64,000 nucleotides of DNA, from assembly GCA_963592185.1 (NCBI GenBank), contig CAVAVT010000001.1, forward strand, positions 1-64,000, given 5' to 3'. Made by a program: the position numbers and the translations under genes. Each line of letters opens with the position of its first letter. Positions within the stretch are counted from its first letter, which is position 1. The notes below the pieces were generated by a model, which did no database searches, was not told the origin of the DNA, and saw nothing but the letters and a program-made list of their open reading frames with translations. Source of the stretch: CAVAVT01 sp963592185 (lineage in GTDB: Bacteria > Bacillota > Negativicutes > Selenomonadales > Selenomonadaceae). Of the stretch, positions 33,509 to 42,231 are shown piece after piece.

Positions 33509-33958
33509 ATGAAAATGAAGTTAAAAAAGAAGACCGTAGCTTTGGCACTTACACTTATGGCAGCTACAGCAATTTTAGGCGGCTGCGGCAAGGTGCAGGT
33601 CGGCTATGTAGATAAGGACAGAGTCGGTAAGGAAGCAGCACAGATAGAGACTCTTTCCAAGGAGTGGGAGCAGAAGCTCAATGACCTGCAGACAGAGGCA
33701 CAGGAGCAGTTCTCCGAGGAGAAGGTCAGCAGCATGTCACAGGAAGATTTGGCAAAGGCTCAGCAGCAGCTTCAGATGAGGGCTGTATCCCTGAACCAGT
33801 CCTATGAAATGCAGATGAACCAGAAGCTGGAGACTGCAGCACAGTCCATTGCATCAGAGAAAAAGCTTGATGTAATTGTGGATAGTGCGAAGGATTCCAG
33901 AGTGGTTCTTATGGGCGGTACAGATATCACTGACGATGTAATTGAGAAACTGAAATAA
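33509..33958 (+). CDS. OmpH/Skp-like lipoprotein
   Basis: A 149-residue OmpH/Skp-like protein with a lipoprotein signal: lipobox ILGGC with Cys26, followed by Gly, so no inner-membrane retention Asp. After KVQVGYVDKDRVG come a coiled coil (about 45-105) and DVIVDSAKDSRVVLMGGTDITDD, closely similar to the end of the first Skp-like protein (VIYGGTDIT). It is thus a tethered version of the chaperone. It lies 15 bp before lpxD. Confidence 0.87.
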   Translation: MKMKLKKKTVALALTLMAATAILGGCGKVQVGYVDKDRVGKEAAQIETLSKEWEQKLNDLQTEAQEQFSEEKVSSMSQEDLAKAQQQLQMRAVSLNQSYEMQMNQKLETAAQSIASEKKLDVIVDSAKDSRVVLMGGTDITDDVIEKLK

Positions 33959-33973
33959 GGAAGAGGTGCCGGT

Positions 33974-35008
33974 ATGAAGAAGACCCTGCAGGAGATAGCA
34001 GAATACATTCACGGGCAGCTGGATGGAGATCCGGCTATTGAAATCAGCGGTGTTACAAATATTGCTGATGCAGATGAGACCCAGATGACATTTGCTGTTG
34101 ACCCACATATTCAGGAGGCAGAGGAATCCAAGGCGGCAGCAGTTCTTTTGCCGGATTCAGTTCAGAATTTTCCAAAGCCCTGCATCCGTGTACCGGAGGA
34201 CAAGGTACGAGTTGCCTTTGCAATGCTTCTTCAGCTGTTCACTCCCCCGTTGAAGCTTCATAAGGGTGTCAGCCCTGAAGCCCACATAGGAGAGGCTGTA
34301 ACCATAGGAGAGAATGTTACAATCATGCCTATGGCCTATGTGGATGACCATGCTGTTATCGGGGACAATGTGGTGATTTATCCCCACGTTTATATTGGAC
34401 AGTATGTTGAAATCGGCGCAGATTCAGTGATTTATTCTAATGTGACATTTAGAGAATACTGCAAGACCGGAAAAAGAGTAATTGTCCACAGCTCCGCAGT
34501 TATTGGTGCTGACGGATTTGGATTTACCACCAGTGACGGGGTTCACACAAAGGTTCCACAGGTAGGCAATGTTGTGCTTCAGGACGATGTGGAAATTGGG
34601 GCACACTGCGGCATTGATAGGGCTACCACAGGTTCTACTATAATCGGACATGGAACTAAAATAGACAATCTGGTACATATCGGTCATAACTGCCACATCG
34701 GAGCAAATAACCTTATTGTGGCACAGACAGGTATTTCTGGATCCACAAACAGTGGAGACAATGTTACCTTTGGCGGACAGGTAGGAACTGTAGGCCATAT
34801 CAATATTGGCGGACATTCTGTATTTGCTGCTCGAAGCGGTATTACTAGAAATACTCCGGAGGGAGTATTCTATGCCGGATTCCCTGCACGGCCTCATCAG
34901 GACTGGCTGCGCATGGAAGTTGCAATGAAGAATTTGAGCGATATGACAAAACGTATAAAGCAGCTTGAGAAAAAAGTTGCTGAATATGAAAAAGCAGCGC
35001 GCAAGTGA
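33974..35008 (+). CDS. lpxD: UDP-3-O-(3-hydroxyacyl)glucosamine N-acyltransferase LpxD
   Basis: Third step of lipid A synthesis: transfers a 3-hydroxyacyl chain from ACP to the amino group. 344 residues, usual length. N-terminal uridine-binding domain (about 1-100), then a left-handed beta-helix of hexapeptide repeats (ISPEAHIGEAVTIGENVTI-like, here SPEAHIGEAVTIGENVTIM) with the catalytic His region IDNLVHIGHNCHIG, and a C-terminal helix of Lys/Glu coil. RBS GGAAGAGG. Followed by a terminator-like hairpin. Confidence 0.95.
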   Translation: MKKTLQEIAEYIHGQLDGDPAIEISGVTNIADADETQMTFAVDPHIQEAEESKAAAVLLPDSVQNFPKPCIRVPEDKVRVAFAMLLQLFTPPLKLHKGVSPEAHIGEAVTIGENVTIMPMAYVDDHAVIGDNVVIYPHVYIGQYVEIGADSVIYSNVTFREYCKTGKRVIVHSSAVIGADGFGFTTSDGVHTKVPQVGNVVLQDDVEIGAHCGIDRATTGSTIIGHGTKIDNLVHIGHNCHIGANNLIVAQTGISGSTNSGDNVTFGGQVGTVGHINIGGHSVFAARSGITRNTPEGVFYAGFPARPHQDWLRMEVAMKNLSDMTKRIKQLEKKVAEYEKAARK

Positions 35009-35015
35009 TAAACAC

Positions 35016-35041
35016 AGGGCCCATGAAAATGGGCTCTTTTT
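35016..35041 (+). terminator. Terminator between lpxD and lpxL
   Basis: Nine-bp stem AGGGCCCAT-GAAA-ATGGGCTCT (one C-T mismatch, at the second base pair) with a GAAA tetraloop and a run of T, 8 bp after lpxD and 28 bp before the next start. Confidence 0.8.
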
Positions 35042-35068
35042 CATAAGAATTTTTAGCAGGAGGGAAAT

Positions 35069-35947
35069 ATGACATACTATATTGCAAAACTTATTAGCAA
35101 AATTATCTGCCTGCTGCCGGAGCGCTTTTGCCATAATCTGGGAGTTTTCCTTGGAAAGCTCACTTGGAAAGCTGTACCGGGACGGCGCAGAGAAATGGCG
35201 AAAAATCAGATTATGACCTGCCTCAAGGTTGATGAAAAAGAGGCGGAACGCATTGCCAAAGCAAGCTGGGTACAGTTCGGCCCCATGCTTATGGAAGTAT
35301 TGCGATACCCTGTTCTGAAGAAAAAGCTGGAGTCAGGGGAGTACGTTGAATTTGAAGGCTGGGAAAAGCTTCAGAAGCTCATTGATGAAGGCACAGGGGG
35401 AGTTATTGCCACCTGCCACAGCGACAGCTGGGAACTTATGGGAGCGGCCATTGCATCCCATGGGGCAAGACTTGTAGGGGTTGCGAAAAAGCAGAAGCAG
35501 GCGGCAATGGACAAATTTATAAATGAATACCGAACTATGGTGGGAATGCATATTACCTACAGCACAGGTGTCCGTGAGATGTTTGAAATGATAAAGGATG
35601 GCTGGTTCATTGGACTTATTATGGATCAGGACCCCAGCATCAGAGATGGTATCATATTGCGGTTCTTTGACCAGGAAACTAATGTTGTTACCGGGCCGGC
35701 TGTTTTGTCCCGGTTCCAGGGAACTCCTATAATGCCGGCATTTATTACCAAGCTTTCCGATGGAAGGCATAAAATTCGGTTTGAGGATCCCATTTATGTG
35801 GCAAAGACCAAGGATAAGCGCAAGGATATTGCGGATGCCATGCAGGAACTTATGGACAGGCTGGAGGCACATATAAGGAGAAAGCCGGAGGAGTGGTTCT
35901 GGCTTCACGACAGGTGGAAATCCATCAGAAATAAAGATAATCCGTGA
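35069..35947 (+). CDS. LpxL/HtrB-family lipid A acyltransferase 1
   Basis: Inner-membrane late acyltransferase, 292 residues, normal for the family. Hydrophobic N-terminus, then the H-X4-E catalytic motif as CHSDSWELMG (usual form H-x-GNWE), and DQDPSIRDGIILRFFDQETNVVTGPAVL in the substrate region (key part MDQDPS). C-terminal WFWLHDRWKS is a family hallmark. It probably adds a secondary acyl chain to Kdo2-lipid A or a related lipid. A second member lies at 47954, and the altered motif here may mean a different acyl donor or acceptor. Confidence 0.88.
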   Translation: MTYYIAKLISKIICLLPERFCHNLGVFLGKLTWKAVPGRRREMAKNQIMTCLKVDEKEAERIAKASWVQFGPMLMEVLRYPVLKKKLESGEYVEFEGWEKLQKLIDEGTGGVIATCHSDSWELMGAAIASHGARLVGVAKKQKQAAMDKFINEYRTMVGMHITYSTGVREMFEMIKDGWFIGLIMDQDPSIRDGIILRFFDQETNVVTGPAVLSRFQGTPIMPAFITKLSDGRHKIRFEDPIYVAKTKDKRKDIADAMQELMDRLEAHIRRKPEEWFWLHDRWKSIRNKDNP

Positions 35948-35973
35948 GATAATTTTGGTCAGCTTAACTTTAC

Positions 35974-36002
35974 TTGCAGTATGTGTGAATGTTATGTAAA
36001 AT
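35974..36002 (+). promoter_or_regulatory. Possible lpxC promoter
   Basis: TTGCAG, 17-bp spacer, TAAAAT, 55 bp upstream of the lpxC TTG start. Confidence 0.45.
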
Positions 36003-36056
36003 ATAAGGAGGCATATTTTTATATGTCCCTATATACTAAAGTCGGGAGGAGTCATA

Positions 36057-36893
36057 TTGCAGAAGCAAACCACGGTTGCGGCCGAAATACATTATGATGG
36101 TATTGGTCTGCATTCCGGCAAGGATGTCTCGATGACAATAAAGCCAGCTCCGGCAGATACTGGAATAGTTTTTGTCAGAACTGATTTGGAGGGAAGACCT
36201 CAGGTTGCTGCCAATGCGGCAAATGTTACGTCTACCCTCAGGGCGACAACTATTGAGGAGAACGGTGTAAAGCTGTTCACAATTGAGCATCTCATGTCGG
36301 CAATTCATGCATTTAGGATTGACAACTGCTACATTGAAATTGATGCGGAGGAGCCTCCGGTAGCGGATGGTGCGGCACTGGTATTCTTCGAGCTTTTTAA
36401 GAAGACAGGAAAAATTGAGCTGGATGCCGAGAGACATGAAACAATTATTGATAAGGTTTACCGTATTGATGATTCCGAGGGCGGCAGATTTGTAATGGTT
36501 CTGCCCTATGACGGATTCAGGGTAAGCTTTACCTCCATTAATCCCCATAGGCTCATTGGTATACAGTATGGTGATTATGACATCGATGAGACTGTATATG
36601 AAAAGGAACTGGCTCCTGCAAGGACAATCGCCTATCATGCGGAGATTGAAGCGCTCCGAAAGGCTGGACTGGGTCTGGGCGGCACCATTGAGAATGTTAT
36701 CGTATACAATGATGAGGGCTGGATGAATCCTCTGCACTTTGAGGATGAGCTGGTGAGACACAAAATTGTGGATGTCATAGGAGATCTGCGTCTCGCAGGC
36801 ATTATTAAAGGTCATGTTATTGCTGTGAAATCCGGGCATGCCCTGAACACAGCACTTGCAAAAAAGATACATGCCGAGTTAGGCAATAAGTGA
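36057..36893 (+). CDS. lpxC: UDP-3-O-acyl-N-acetylglucosamine deacetylase LpxC
   Basis: Zinc deacetylase for the committed step of lipid A synthesis, 278 residues. Zinc ligands are in FTIEHLMSAI and HKIVDVIGDLRLAG (His and Asp), and the start has the family sequence GIGLHSGKDV. It is slightly shorter than E. coli LpxC (305), lacking much of the C-terminal tail that carries the FtsH degron there. TTG start after GGGAGGAG. A 24-codon frame (36023-36097) with its own AAGGAGG overlaps the start. Followed closely by fabZ. Confidence 0.95.
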   Translation: MQKQTTVAAEIHYDGIGLHSGKDVSMTIKPAPADTGIVFVRTDLEGRPQVAANAANVTSTLRATTIEENGVKLFTIEHLMSAIHAFRIDNCYIEIDAEEPPVADGAALVFFELFKKTGKIELDAERHETIIDKVYRIDDSEGGRFVMVLPYDGFRVSFTSINPHRLIGIQYGDYDIDETVYEKELAPARTIAYHAEIEALRKAGLGLGGTIENVIVYNDEGWMNPLHFEDELVRHKIVDVIGDLRLAGIIKGHVIAVKSGHALNTALAKKIHAELGNK

Positions 36894-36928
36894 ATTTGAG
36901 AGCTGAGATTTGGAAAGAAGGTAAATTA

Positions 36929-37369
36929 ATGATTCTGGATATTAATGAGATTATGAAGATTTTGCCCCATCGTCCGCCTATGCTTTTAGTGGACAGGATT
37001 ATAGAGATTGAGCCATTTAAATCCGCTGTGGGAATCAAAAATGTAACTATGAACGAGCCACAGTTCCAGGGACATTTCCCCGGACAGCCCATTATGCCGG
37101 GAGTACTTCTCCTGGAAGCTATGGCACAGGTTGGCGGCGTTGCAATGCTTTATCCTGCAGAGCACCGTGGCAAGATTGCTCTCTTTGGAGGCATGGAGAA
37201 CGTAAAATTTAAGACACCTGTTGTTCCAGGGGACCAGGTCGTAACCAAGGCTGAAATCGTAAAGGTTCGTGGAGACTTCGGTGTGCTTCACGCAGATGCT
37301 TATGTGGATGACAAGCTTGTTGCTTCTGCAGATTTTAAATTTGCATTAAAAAAGAGCGAAAACATCTGA
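36929..37369 (+). CDS. fabZ: 3-hydroxyacyl-ACP dehydratase FabZ
   Basis: Cytoplasmic dehydratase of fatty-acid synthesis, 146 residues, hot-dog fold. Starts MILDINEIMKILPHRPPML; the active His is in GHFPGQPIMPG and the active Glu in LLLEAMAQVGG. It competes with lipid A synthesis for 3-hydroxyacyl-ACP, which explains its place between lpxC and lpxA. ATG 36929 follows AAGAAGG; an upstream in-frame GTG at 36890 overlaps the end of lpxC. Confidence 0.95.
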   Translation: MILDINEIMKILPHRPPMLLVDRIIEIEPFKSAVGIKNVTMNEPQFQGHFPGQPIMPGVLLLEAMAQVGGVAMLYPAEHRGKIALFGGMENVKFKTPVVPGDQVVTKAEIVKVRGDFGVLHADAYVDDKLVASADFKFALKKSENI

Positions 37370-37576
37370 TATTAAGTAGAAAATAAAAGGAAAACGCCGA
37401 AATAAACTGTTTAGCTCTGAAAATAGGATAATTTGAAGAAATATGGAAGTTTCAAATTAGCGGGTTAAGCCAGATTATATAAATATATATGGTATACAAA
37501 AGCAATCATTTCAGGAAAACTGAATTGAGATATAGGCTTAAACGGGCTTACCGTATGATTGGAGGAGCTGAACGTG

Positions 37577-38389
37577 ATGAATAGTGAGAGTAAAGTGATT
37601 GCATTTATACACGATACAGCAGTTGTTGCTCCTGGAGCACGAATTGCGAAAAATGTTGAAATAGGACCTTACGCTGTAATTGGAGAAAATGTTGAAATCG
37701 GTGAGGGTACAGTTATTGGCCCCCATGCGGTAATTGAGGGCTGGACCTCCATCGGCAGGGACTGTCATATTTTCCAGGGAGCATCCATTGGTGAGATTCC
37801 TCAGGATTTGAAATTCAAAGGTGAGAAGAGCTATACTTTCATCGGAGACCGTACTACCATCCGTGAGGGTGCTACTGTACATCGTGCAACTGGTGAGGGT
37901 GAAGAGACACGTATCGGCAACGATTGTCTCCTTATGGCACTGACCCATGTTGCACACAACTGCATAGTCGGCAACAACATCATCATGTCCAATCTGGCAA
38001 GCCTGGCAGGACACGCTGTGGTTGAGGACAGGGCTGTAATCGGCGGTATGGCAGGAATTCACCAGTTTGTAAAAATCGGTCGTAATGCGATGGTTGGCGG
38101 AATGTCCAAGATTGTACAGGATGTAGTTCCTTATACTTTGGTTGATGGTCAGCCGGGACATGTTGTGGGCCTGAACAGCGTGGGAATTTCCAGAGCAGGT
38201 ATACCTATTGAAGCTCGCAGGAATATTAAAAAGGCATATAAGATTCTCTATAGATCCGGACTGAGCCTTGCACAGGCGATTGCTGTAATTGAGCAAGAAG
38301 TGGATTCCTGTGAAGAGGTGGAGCATTTCCTCAGATTCCTGCGCAATGCAGACAGAGGTATTTGCAGAGGACGCCGGGAAAATGATTAA
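37577..38389 (+). CDS. lpxA: UDP-N-acetylglucosamine O-acyltransferase LpxA
   Basis: First enzyme of lipid A synthesis, 270 residues. Left-handed beta-helix of hexapeptide repeats (FIHDTAVVAPGARIAKNVEI-like start; IGPYAVIGENVEIG), catalytic His in LTHVAHNC, and C-terminal helical domain with EARRNIKKAYKILYRSG. Start ATG 37577 follows GGAGGAG at 9 nt (TTG 37559 and GTG 37574 are in frame). The 207-bp gap before it contains an inverted repeat AATTTGAA/TTCAAATT (37430-37458) and no clear terminator. Confidence 0.95.
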   Translation: MNSESKVIAFIHDTAVVAPGARIAKNVEIGPYAVIGENVEIGEGTVIGPHAVIEGWTSIGRDCHIFQGASIGEIPQDLKFKGEKSYTFIGDRTTIREGATVHRATGEGEETRIGNDCLLMALTHVAHNCIVGNNIIMSNLASLAGHAVVEDRAVIGGMAGIHQFVKIGRNAMVGGMSKIVQDVVPYTLVDGQPGHVVGLNSVGISRAGIPIEARRNIKKAYKILYRSGLSLAQAIAVIEQEVDSCEEVEHFLRFLRNADRGICRGRREND

Positions 38390-38425
38390 TTGCAGGCTGA
38401 GCCCTGTGGGAGGATTGGTTTTATA

Positions 38426-39232
38426 ATGGAGAAAATTGGACTTCTTGCCGGTATAGGCAGATTGCCAGTTGAATGTGCAAAGGCTGCTAAGAAAATGGGT
38501 TTTGAGATTTATGCTGTAGCCCTGCTTCCGGACACAGACAAGGAGCTTAAGGACTGTGTTGCTGATTATGCTGAAATCAGTGTGGCACAGCTGCAGAGCA
38601 TAATAGATTATTTCAAGAATAACGGAGTAAGCAAGGTAACAATGCTTGGCAAGGTTACTAAGGAAATTCTTATCAGCGGCAATCATGAAATGCCCGATAT
38701 GCGCATGATGCAGCTTTTGGGTTCTCTGACTGACCGCAAGGATGATACTCTTATGCTGGCGTTTGTTCGTGAGCTGGCGAAGGATGGTCTTACAGCTTTT
38801 GACCAGACAGCAATCATCCACATGCTGATGCCCCAGAGAGGAACTGTTACAAAGAGAGTTCCTACAGAGGCAGAAATCAATGATATGAAGTTTGGTCTGA
38901 GCACCGCAAGGGAGCTGGGAAGACTTGATATCGGACAGACCGTAGTGGTAAAGGGTATGGCTGTCATGGCTCTTGAGGCCATTGAAGGTACAGATGAGTG
39001 CATTAAGCGCGGCGGCAAGCTCGCAAGGGGCGGAGCCGTTGTTGCAAAGGCTGCAAAGCCCCAGCAGGATCTTAGATTTGATGTACCGGCTGTTGGAGTC
39101 AGGACAATTGAATCCATGGTTGAATCAGGCTGCAAGGCATTGGTTATAGAGGCAGGCAAGACTATTCTTGTGGATCGTGACAAGGTTGCCGAATTGGCAG
39201 ATGCCAATGATATCGCTATAGAAGTGATGTAA
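38426..39232 (+). CDS. lpxI: UDP-2,3-diacylglucosamine pyrophosphatase LpxI
   Basis: Cleaves UDP-2,3-diacylglucosamine to lipid X and UMP, the job done by the unrelated LpxH in E. coli. 268 residues with the LpxI/DUF1009 features: LLAGIGRLPVECAKAAKK, LGKVTKEI, a region around LTAFDQTAIIHMLMP, and the C-terminal domain with RRGGKLARGGAVVAK-like (KRGGKLARGGAVVAK), FDVPAVGVRTIE and LVIEAGKTILVDRD. ATG 38426 follows GGGAGGA. A terminator-like hairpin separates it from lpxB. Confidence 0.94.
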   Translation: MEKIGLLAGIGRLPVECAKAAKKMGFEIYAVALLPDTDKELKDCVADYAEISVAQLQSIIDYFKNNGVSKVTMLGKVTKEILISGNHEMPDMRMMQLLGSLTDRKDDTLMLAFVRELAKDGLTAFDQTAIIHMLMPQRGTVTKRVPTEAEINDMKFGLSTARELGRLDIGQTVVVKGMAVMALEAIEGTDECIKRGGKLARGGAVVAKAAKPQQDLRFDVPAVGVRTIESMVESGCKALVIEAGKTILVDRDKVAELADANDIAIEVM

Positions 39233-39244
39233 GTGCTGAGTTTG

Positions 39245-39283
39245 AGACGCGGTGGATACCTATGAGTATCCTCGCGTCTTTTT
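39245..39283 (+). terminator. Terminator between lpxI and lpxB
   Basis: Stem AGACGCG..GGATAC with GTATCC..CGCGTCT (small internal mismatch), loop CTATGA, then five T; 13 bp after lpxI. Confidence 0.85.
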
Positions 39284-39313
39284 GTGCATAGTATAGGGAA
39301 AGGAGGCCAGCGG

Positions 39314-40477
39314 ATGAAAATTATGTTTTCCGCCGGGGAAACCTCGGGGGATTTGCACGGTGCAGCCCTGGCAAAGGGCTTAAAGGCTATAGATCCTTCT
39401 GTTGAACTGATAGGATTTGGAGGTCCCCAGATGGCCTCTGAAGGTGTGAGGCTGCTGGCGGATATGCGTGACTACAGTGTCATGGGTATCTGGGAGGTAA
39501 TGAAAAACCTTAAAAAGCTTTTTGCACTGAGAAATAAGCTCATAGATGATATGAAAAGGGAAAAGCCGGACCTTTTGGTGCTCATAGATTACCCGGATTT
39601 TAACTGGAGACTTGCTGCAAAGGCAAAGGAAGCCGGTGTGAAGGTCTTTTCCTACATTCCACCTTCTGCCTGGGCATGGAGAAAGGGAAGGGCAAAGTCC
39701 TGCTCGGAAATTGCTGATGAATTTGTGGTTCTGTATCCCTTTGAGATGAAGCCATATCAGGAAGCTGGTGCGAAAATAAGCTTCCTTGGAAATCCTTTGG
39801 TGGATCAGGTTCAGGGAACAATGTTAAAGGAAGAGGCAAGGGCGTTTTTCAAGGTTCCTAACGGGAAGCGTCCCGTACTGCTTCTCCCGGGAAGCCGCAG
39901 ACAGGAAATAGCCCTGCTTTTCCCTGTGATGCTGGAAAGTGCAAAGAAGATACAGGAACAGCATCCAGATGTGGAGTTCTATCTTCCAATTGCAGATGGC
40001 ATCGATAGGTCCGTGCTTGAAGAGATGATTGCAAAGGCTGGGGTGGAGGTTCATCTAACTGAGTCAAATACCTACGACCTTATGTCAATAGGGGAGTTTG
40101 CGCTGGCAACCTCCGGTACAGTGGTTCTTGAATCGGCCATAATGGGGCTGCCCTGCATAGTGCTTTACCGCATGTCTCCGCTGACCTATATGGTGGGAAG
40201 GATTATGGTACACGTGGAATTTATCAGTCTGCCTAATATTTTGACAGGAAGAGCTGTGATTCCTGAGCTGCTGCAGGATGAGGTTACTCCGGAGCGAATC
40301 TTTAGCGAAGCGGAGCGTTTCTTCAGTGAAGATGGCTATGGAGCGAATGTAAGAGCCGGTCTTAAAGAGGCTGTGGAGGCTTTGGGAAGCCCTGGTGGCA
40401 CCGGTCGTGTAGCGGAATGCATATATGAGTCCGCAAAAAATAAAACAGAGGCATTGCCGGGCGGAGGAGCGCAATGA
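39314..40477 (+). CDS. lpxB: Lipid-A-disaccharide synthase LpxB
   Basis: Glycosyltransferase (GT19) that joins lipid X and UDP-diacylglucosamine, 387 residues. N-terminal FSAGETSGDLHGAAL, middle PSAWAWRKGRAK, GNPLVDQV and the UDP-binding LLPGSRRQEI and ATSGTVVLESAIMG-P. Start ATG 39314 follows AAAGGAGG. The last 4 bp overlap the msbA start (ATGA), so the two are coupled. Confidence 0.95.
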   Translation: MKIMFSAGETSGDLHGAALAKGLKAIDPSVELIGFGGPQMASEGVRLLADMRDYSVMGIWEVMKNLKKLFALRNKLIDDMKREKPDLLVLIDYPDFNWRLAAKAKEAGVKVFSYIPPSAWAWRKGRAKSCSEIADEFVVLYPFEMKPYQEAGAKISFLGNPLVDQVQGTMLKEEARAFFKVPNGKRPVLLLPGSRRQEIALLFPVMLESAKKIQEQHPDVEFYLPIADGIDRSVLEEMIAKAGVEVHLTESNTYDLMSIGEFALATSGTVVLESAIMGLPCIVLYRMSPLTYMVGRIMVHVEFISLPNILTGRAVIPELLQDEVTPERIFSEAERFFSEDGYGANVRAGLKEAVEALGSPGGTGRVAECIYESAKNKTEALPGGGAQ

Positions 40478-42207
40478 AGAATTTTAAACGTCTTTTACAA
40501 TATATTTTGCCATATAAGAAAACCCTGATGGTGGCGGTTGTCTGCATTATGGCTGCTGCAGGTACAAACCTTTATGTACCTATGATTATTAAAGACATGA
40601 TAGATAAGGTTCTGGCGGAAAAGGACATGCTGATGCTGAACGGAATCGCTGTTGCCATCGTGGTTTTGTTCTTTTTCCGAGGAGTATTCTATTTTGGACA
40701 GAGTTACCTCGTGTCTTTTGTTGGCGAGCGTGTTATTATAGATGTTAGGGATATTTTGTTTAAAAAATTCCAGCACATGGGTCTTGCCTACTACGACAAA
40801 AAACAGACCGGCGAGGTAATGAGCTACATTACCAACGATGTTGCTGCAATGCAGAATGCAATTATCAACAATCTGATAGAGCTTGTTACAGAAGGGTCAA
40901 TCCTCATTGGCTCCCTGGCAATGATGGTTTATCTTGACTGGAAGCTCAGTCTGATGACATTGATTACCATACCTCTCGTAGGACAGGCAATGAAGGTTTT
41001 CGGCAGAAAGCTTAAGAGGTCTGGTACCGTCATTCAGGAGAGACTGGCGGATATTACTTCACTTCTTCAGGAAAGCATTTCCTCTGTACGAGTGGTCAAG
41101 TCCTTCGTCCGTGAGGAATATGAAATCGACAGATTCCACAAGCAGAACGAGCTGAACTTTAAGGCTGTTATGAAAAATGCCCAGCAGATGAGTCTGCTGA
41201 CTCCTGTGGTGGAGTTCCTTGCAGCTCTTGCTGTTACCCTTATTGTCTGGTTCGGCGGCTATGAGGTTGTAAACGGACATATTACAGCCGGTTCTCTGGT
41301 GGCGTTTCTTACCTACGCTGTCAATCTGGCAAATCCTGTTAAGCGTATCAGCCGTGTATATGGCAACGTGCAGAAGGCAATGGCAGCAGCAGACCGTGTA
41401 TTTGACGTTATGGATCTTCCGGAGATTATTACTAATAAGCCGGATGCAAAGGTTCTTCCGCCTGTTGAGGGTCACGTGAAGTTTGAACATGTGGGCTTTG
41501 AGTACAAGGAAGGCGTACCGGCGCTGACTGACGTAAGCTTTGATGTACAGCCCGGACAGATGGTGGCTTTTGTAGGTCCCTCCGGCAGCGGAAAGTCCAC
41601 GATTGCCAATCTCATTCCACGCTTCTATGATGTTACCTCTGGCTCAGTAACCATAGACGGCATGGATGTGCGGGATGTTACCATGGAGTCTCTTCGTGAG
41701 CAGATAGGTATCGTTCCCCAGGAAACAATGCTTTTCAGTGCTACGGTTTTGGAAAATATCCGCTACGGGCGTCTTGATGCCACAGAGGAGGAAGTTATTG
41801 AAGCGGCAAAGGCTGCAAATTGCCACGAATTTATCATGGACCTTCCTAATGGATATCAGACAAAAATCGGCGAGCGTGGTTTGAACCTTTCTGGAGGACA
41901 GCGCCAGCGCATTGCCATTGCCAGAGCTATATTGAAGAATCCAAGACTTTTGATTCTGGATGAGGCAACTTCAGCGCTGGATACAGAAAGCGAGAAGATT
42001 GTTCAGGCAGCATTGGACGATTTGATGGTGGGACGTACAGCCTTTGTTATCGCCCACAGACTCTCGACTATTTTCAATGCAGACAAGATAATTGTTATTG
42101 AAAATGGACATATCAAGGAAACAGGAACCCATGAGGAGCTCCTGGCACAGGGCGGGCTTTACAGCACGCTTTATAAAATTCAGTTCAACAAGCAGGAAAA
42201 AGAGTAA
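40474..42207 (+). CDS. msbA: Lipid A flippase MsbA (ABC exporter)
   Basis: Half-transporter of 577 residues with an N-terminal six-helix membrane domain (about 15-310) and an ATPase domain: Walker A GPSGSGKST (near 368-376), Q-loop IVPQETMLFSATVLENIRYG, signature LSGGQRQRIAIARA, Walker B LLILDEATSALD and switch His in VIAHRLST. Position between lpxB and waaA supports the MsbA role, flipping lipid A or core-lipid A across the inner membrane, over a general drug exporter. Confidence 0.92.
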   Translation: MKNFKRLLQYILPYKKTLMVAVVCIMAAAGTNLYVPMIIKDMIDKVLAEKDMLMLNGIAVAIVVLFFFRGVFYFGQSYLVSFVGERVIIDVRDILFKKFQHMGLAYYDKKQTGEVMSYITNDVAAMQNAIINNLIELVTEGSILIGSLAMMVYLDWKLSLMTLITIPLVGQAMKVFGRKLKRSGTVIQERLADITSLLQESISSVRVVKSFVREEYEIDRFHKQNELNFKAVMKNAQQMSLLTPVVEFLAALAVTLIVWFGGYEVVNGHITAGSLVAFLTYAVNLANPVKRISRVYGNVQKAMAAADRVFDVMDLPEIITNKPDAKVLPPVEGHVKFEHVGFEYKEGVPALTDVSFDVQPGQMVAFVGPSGSGKSTIANLIPRFYDVTSGSVTIDGMDVRDVTMESLREQIGIVPQETMLFSATVLENIRYGRLDATEEEVIEAAKAANCHEFIMDLPNGYQTKIGERGLNLSGGQRQRIAIARAILKNPRLLILDEATSALDTESEKIVQAALDDLMVGRTAFVIAHRLSTIFNADKIIVIENGHIKETGTHEELLAQGGLYSTLYKIQFNKQEKE

Positions 42208-42231
42208 GTACTGCAGGAATGGGGAAGAGGC

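Noticed and set aside
37538..38821. A 427-codon minus-strand frame across lpxA and lpxI
   Set aside because: It spans the boundary of two well-supported genes in antisense and has no start signal.
40474..42207. General multidrug ABC exporter
   Set aside because: Sequence alone would allow it, but the 4-bp overlap with lpxB and the position before waaA-lpxK favour MsbA.
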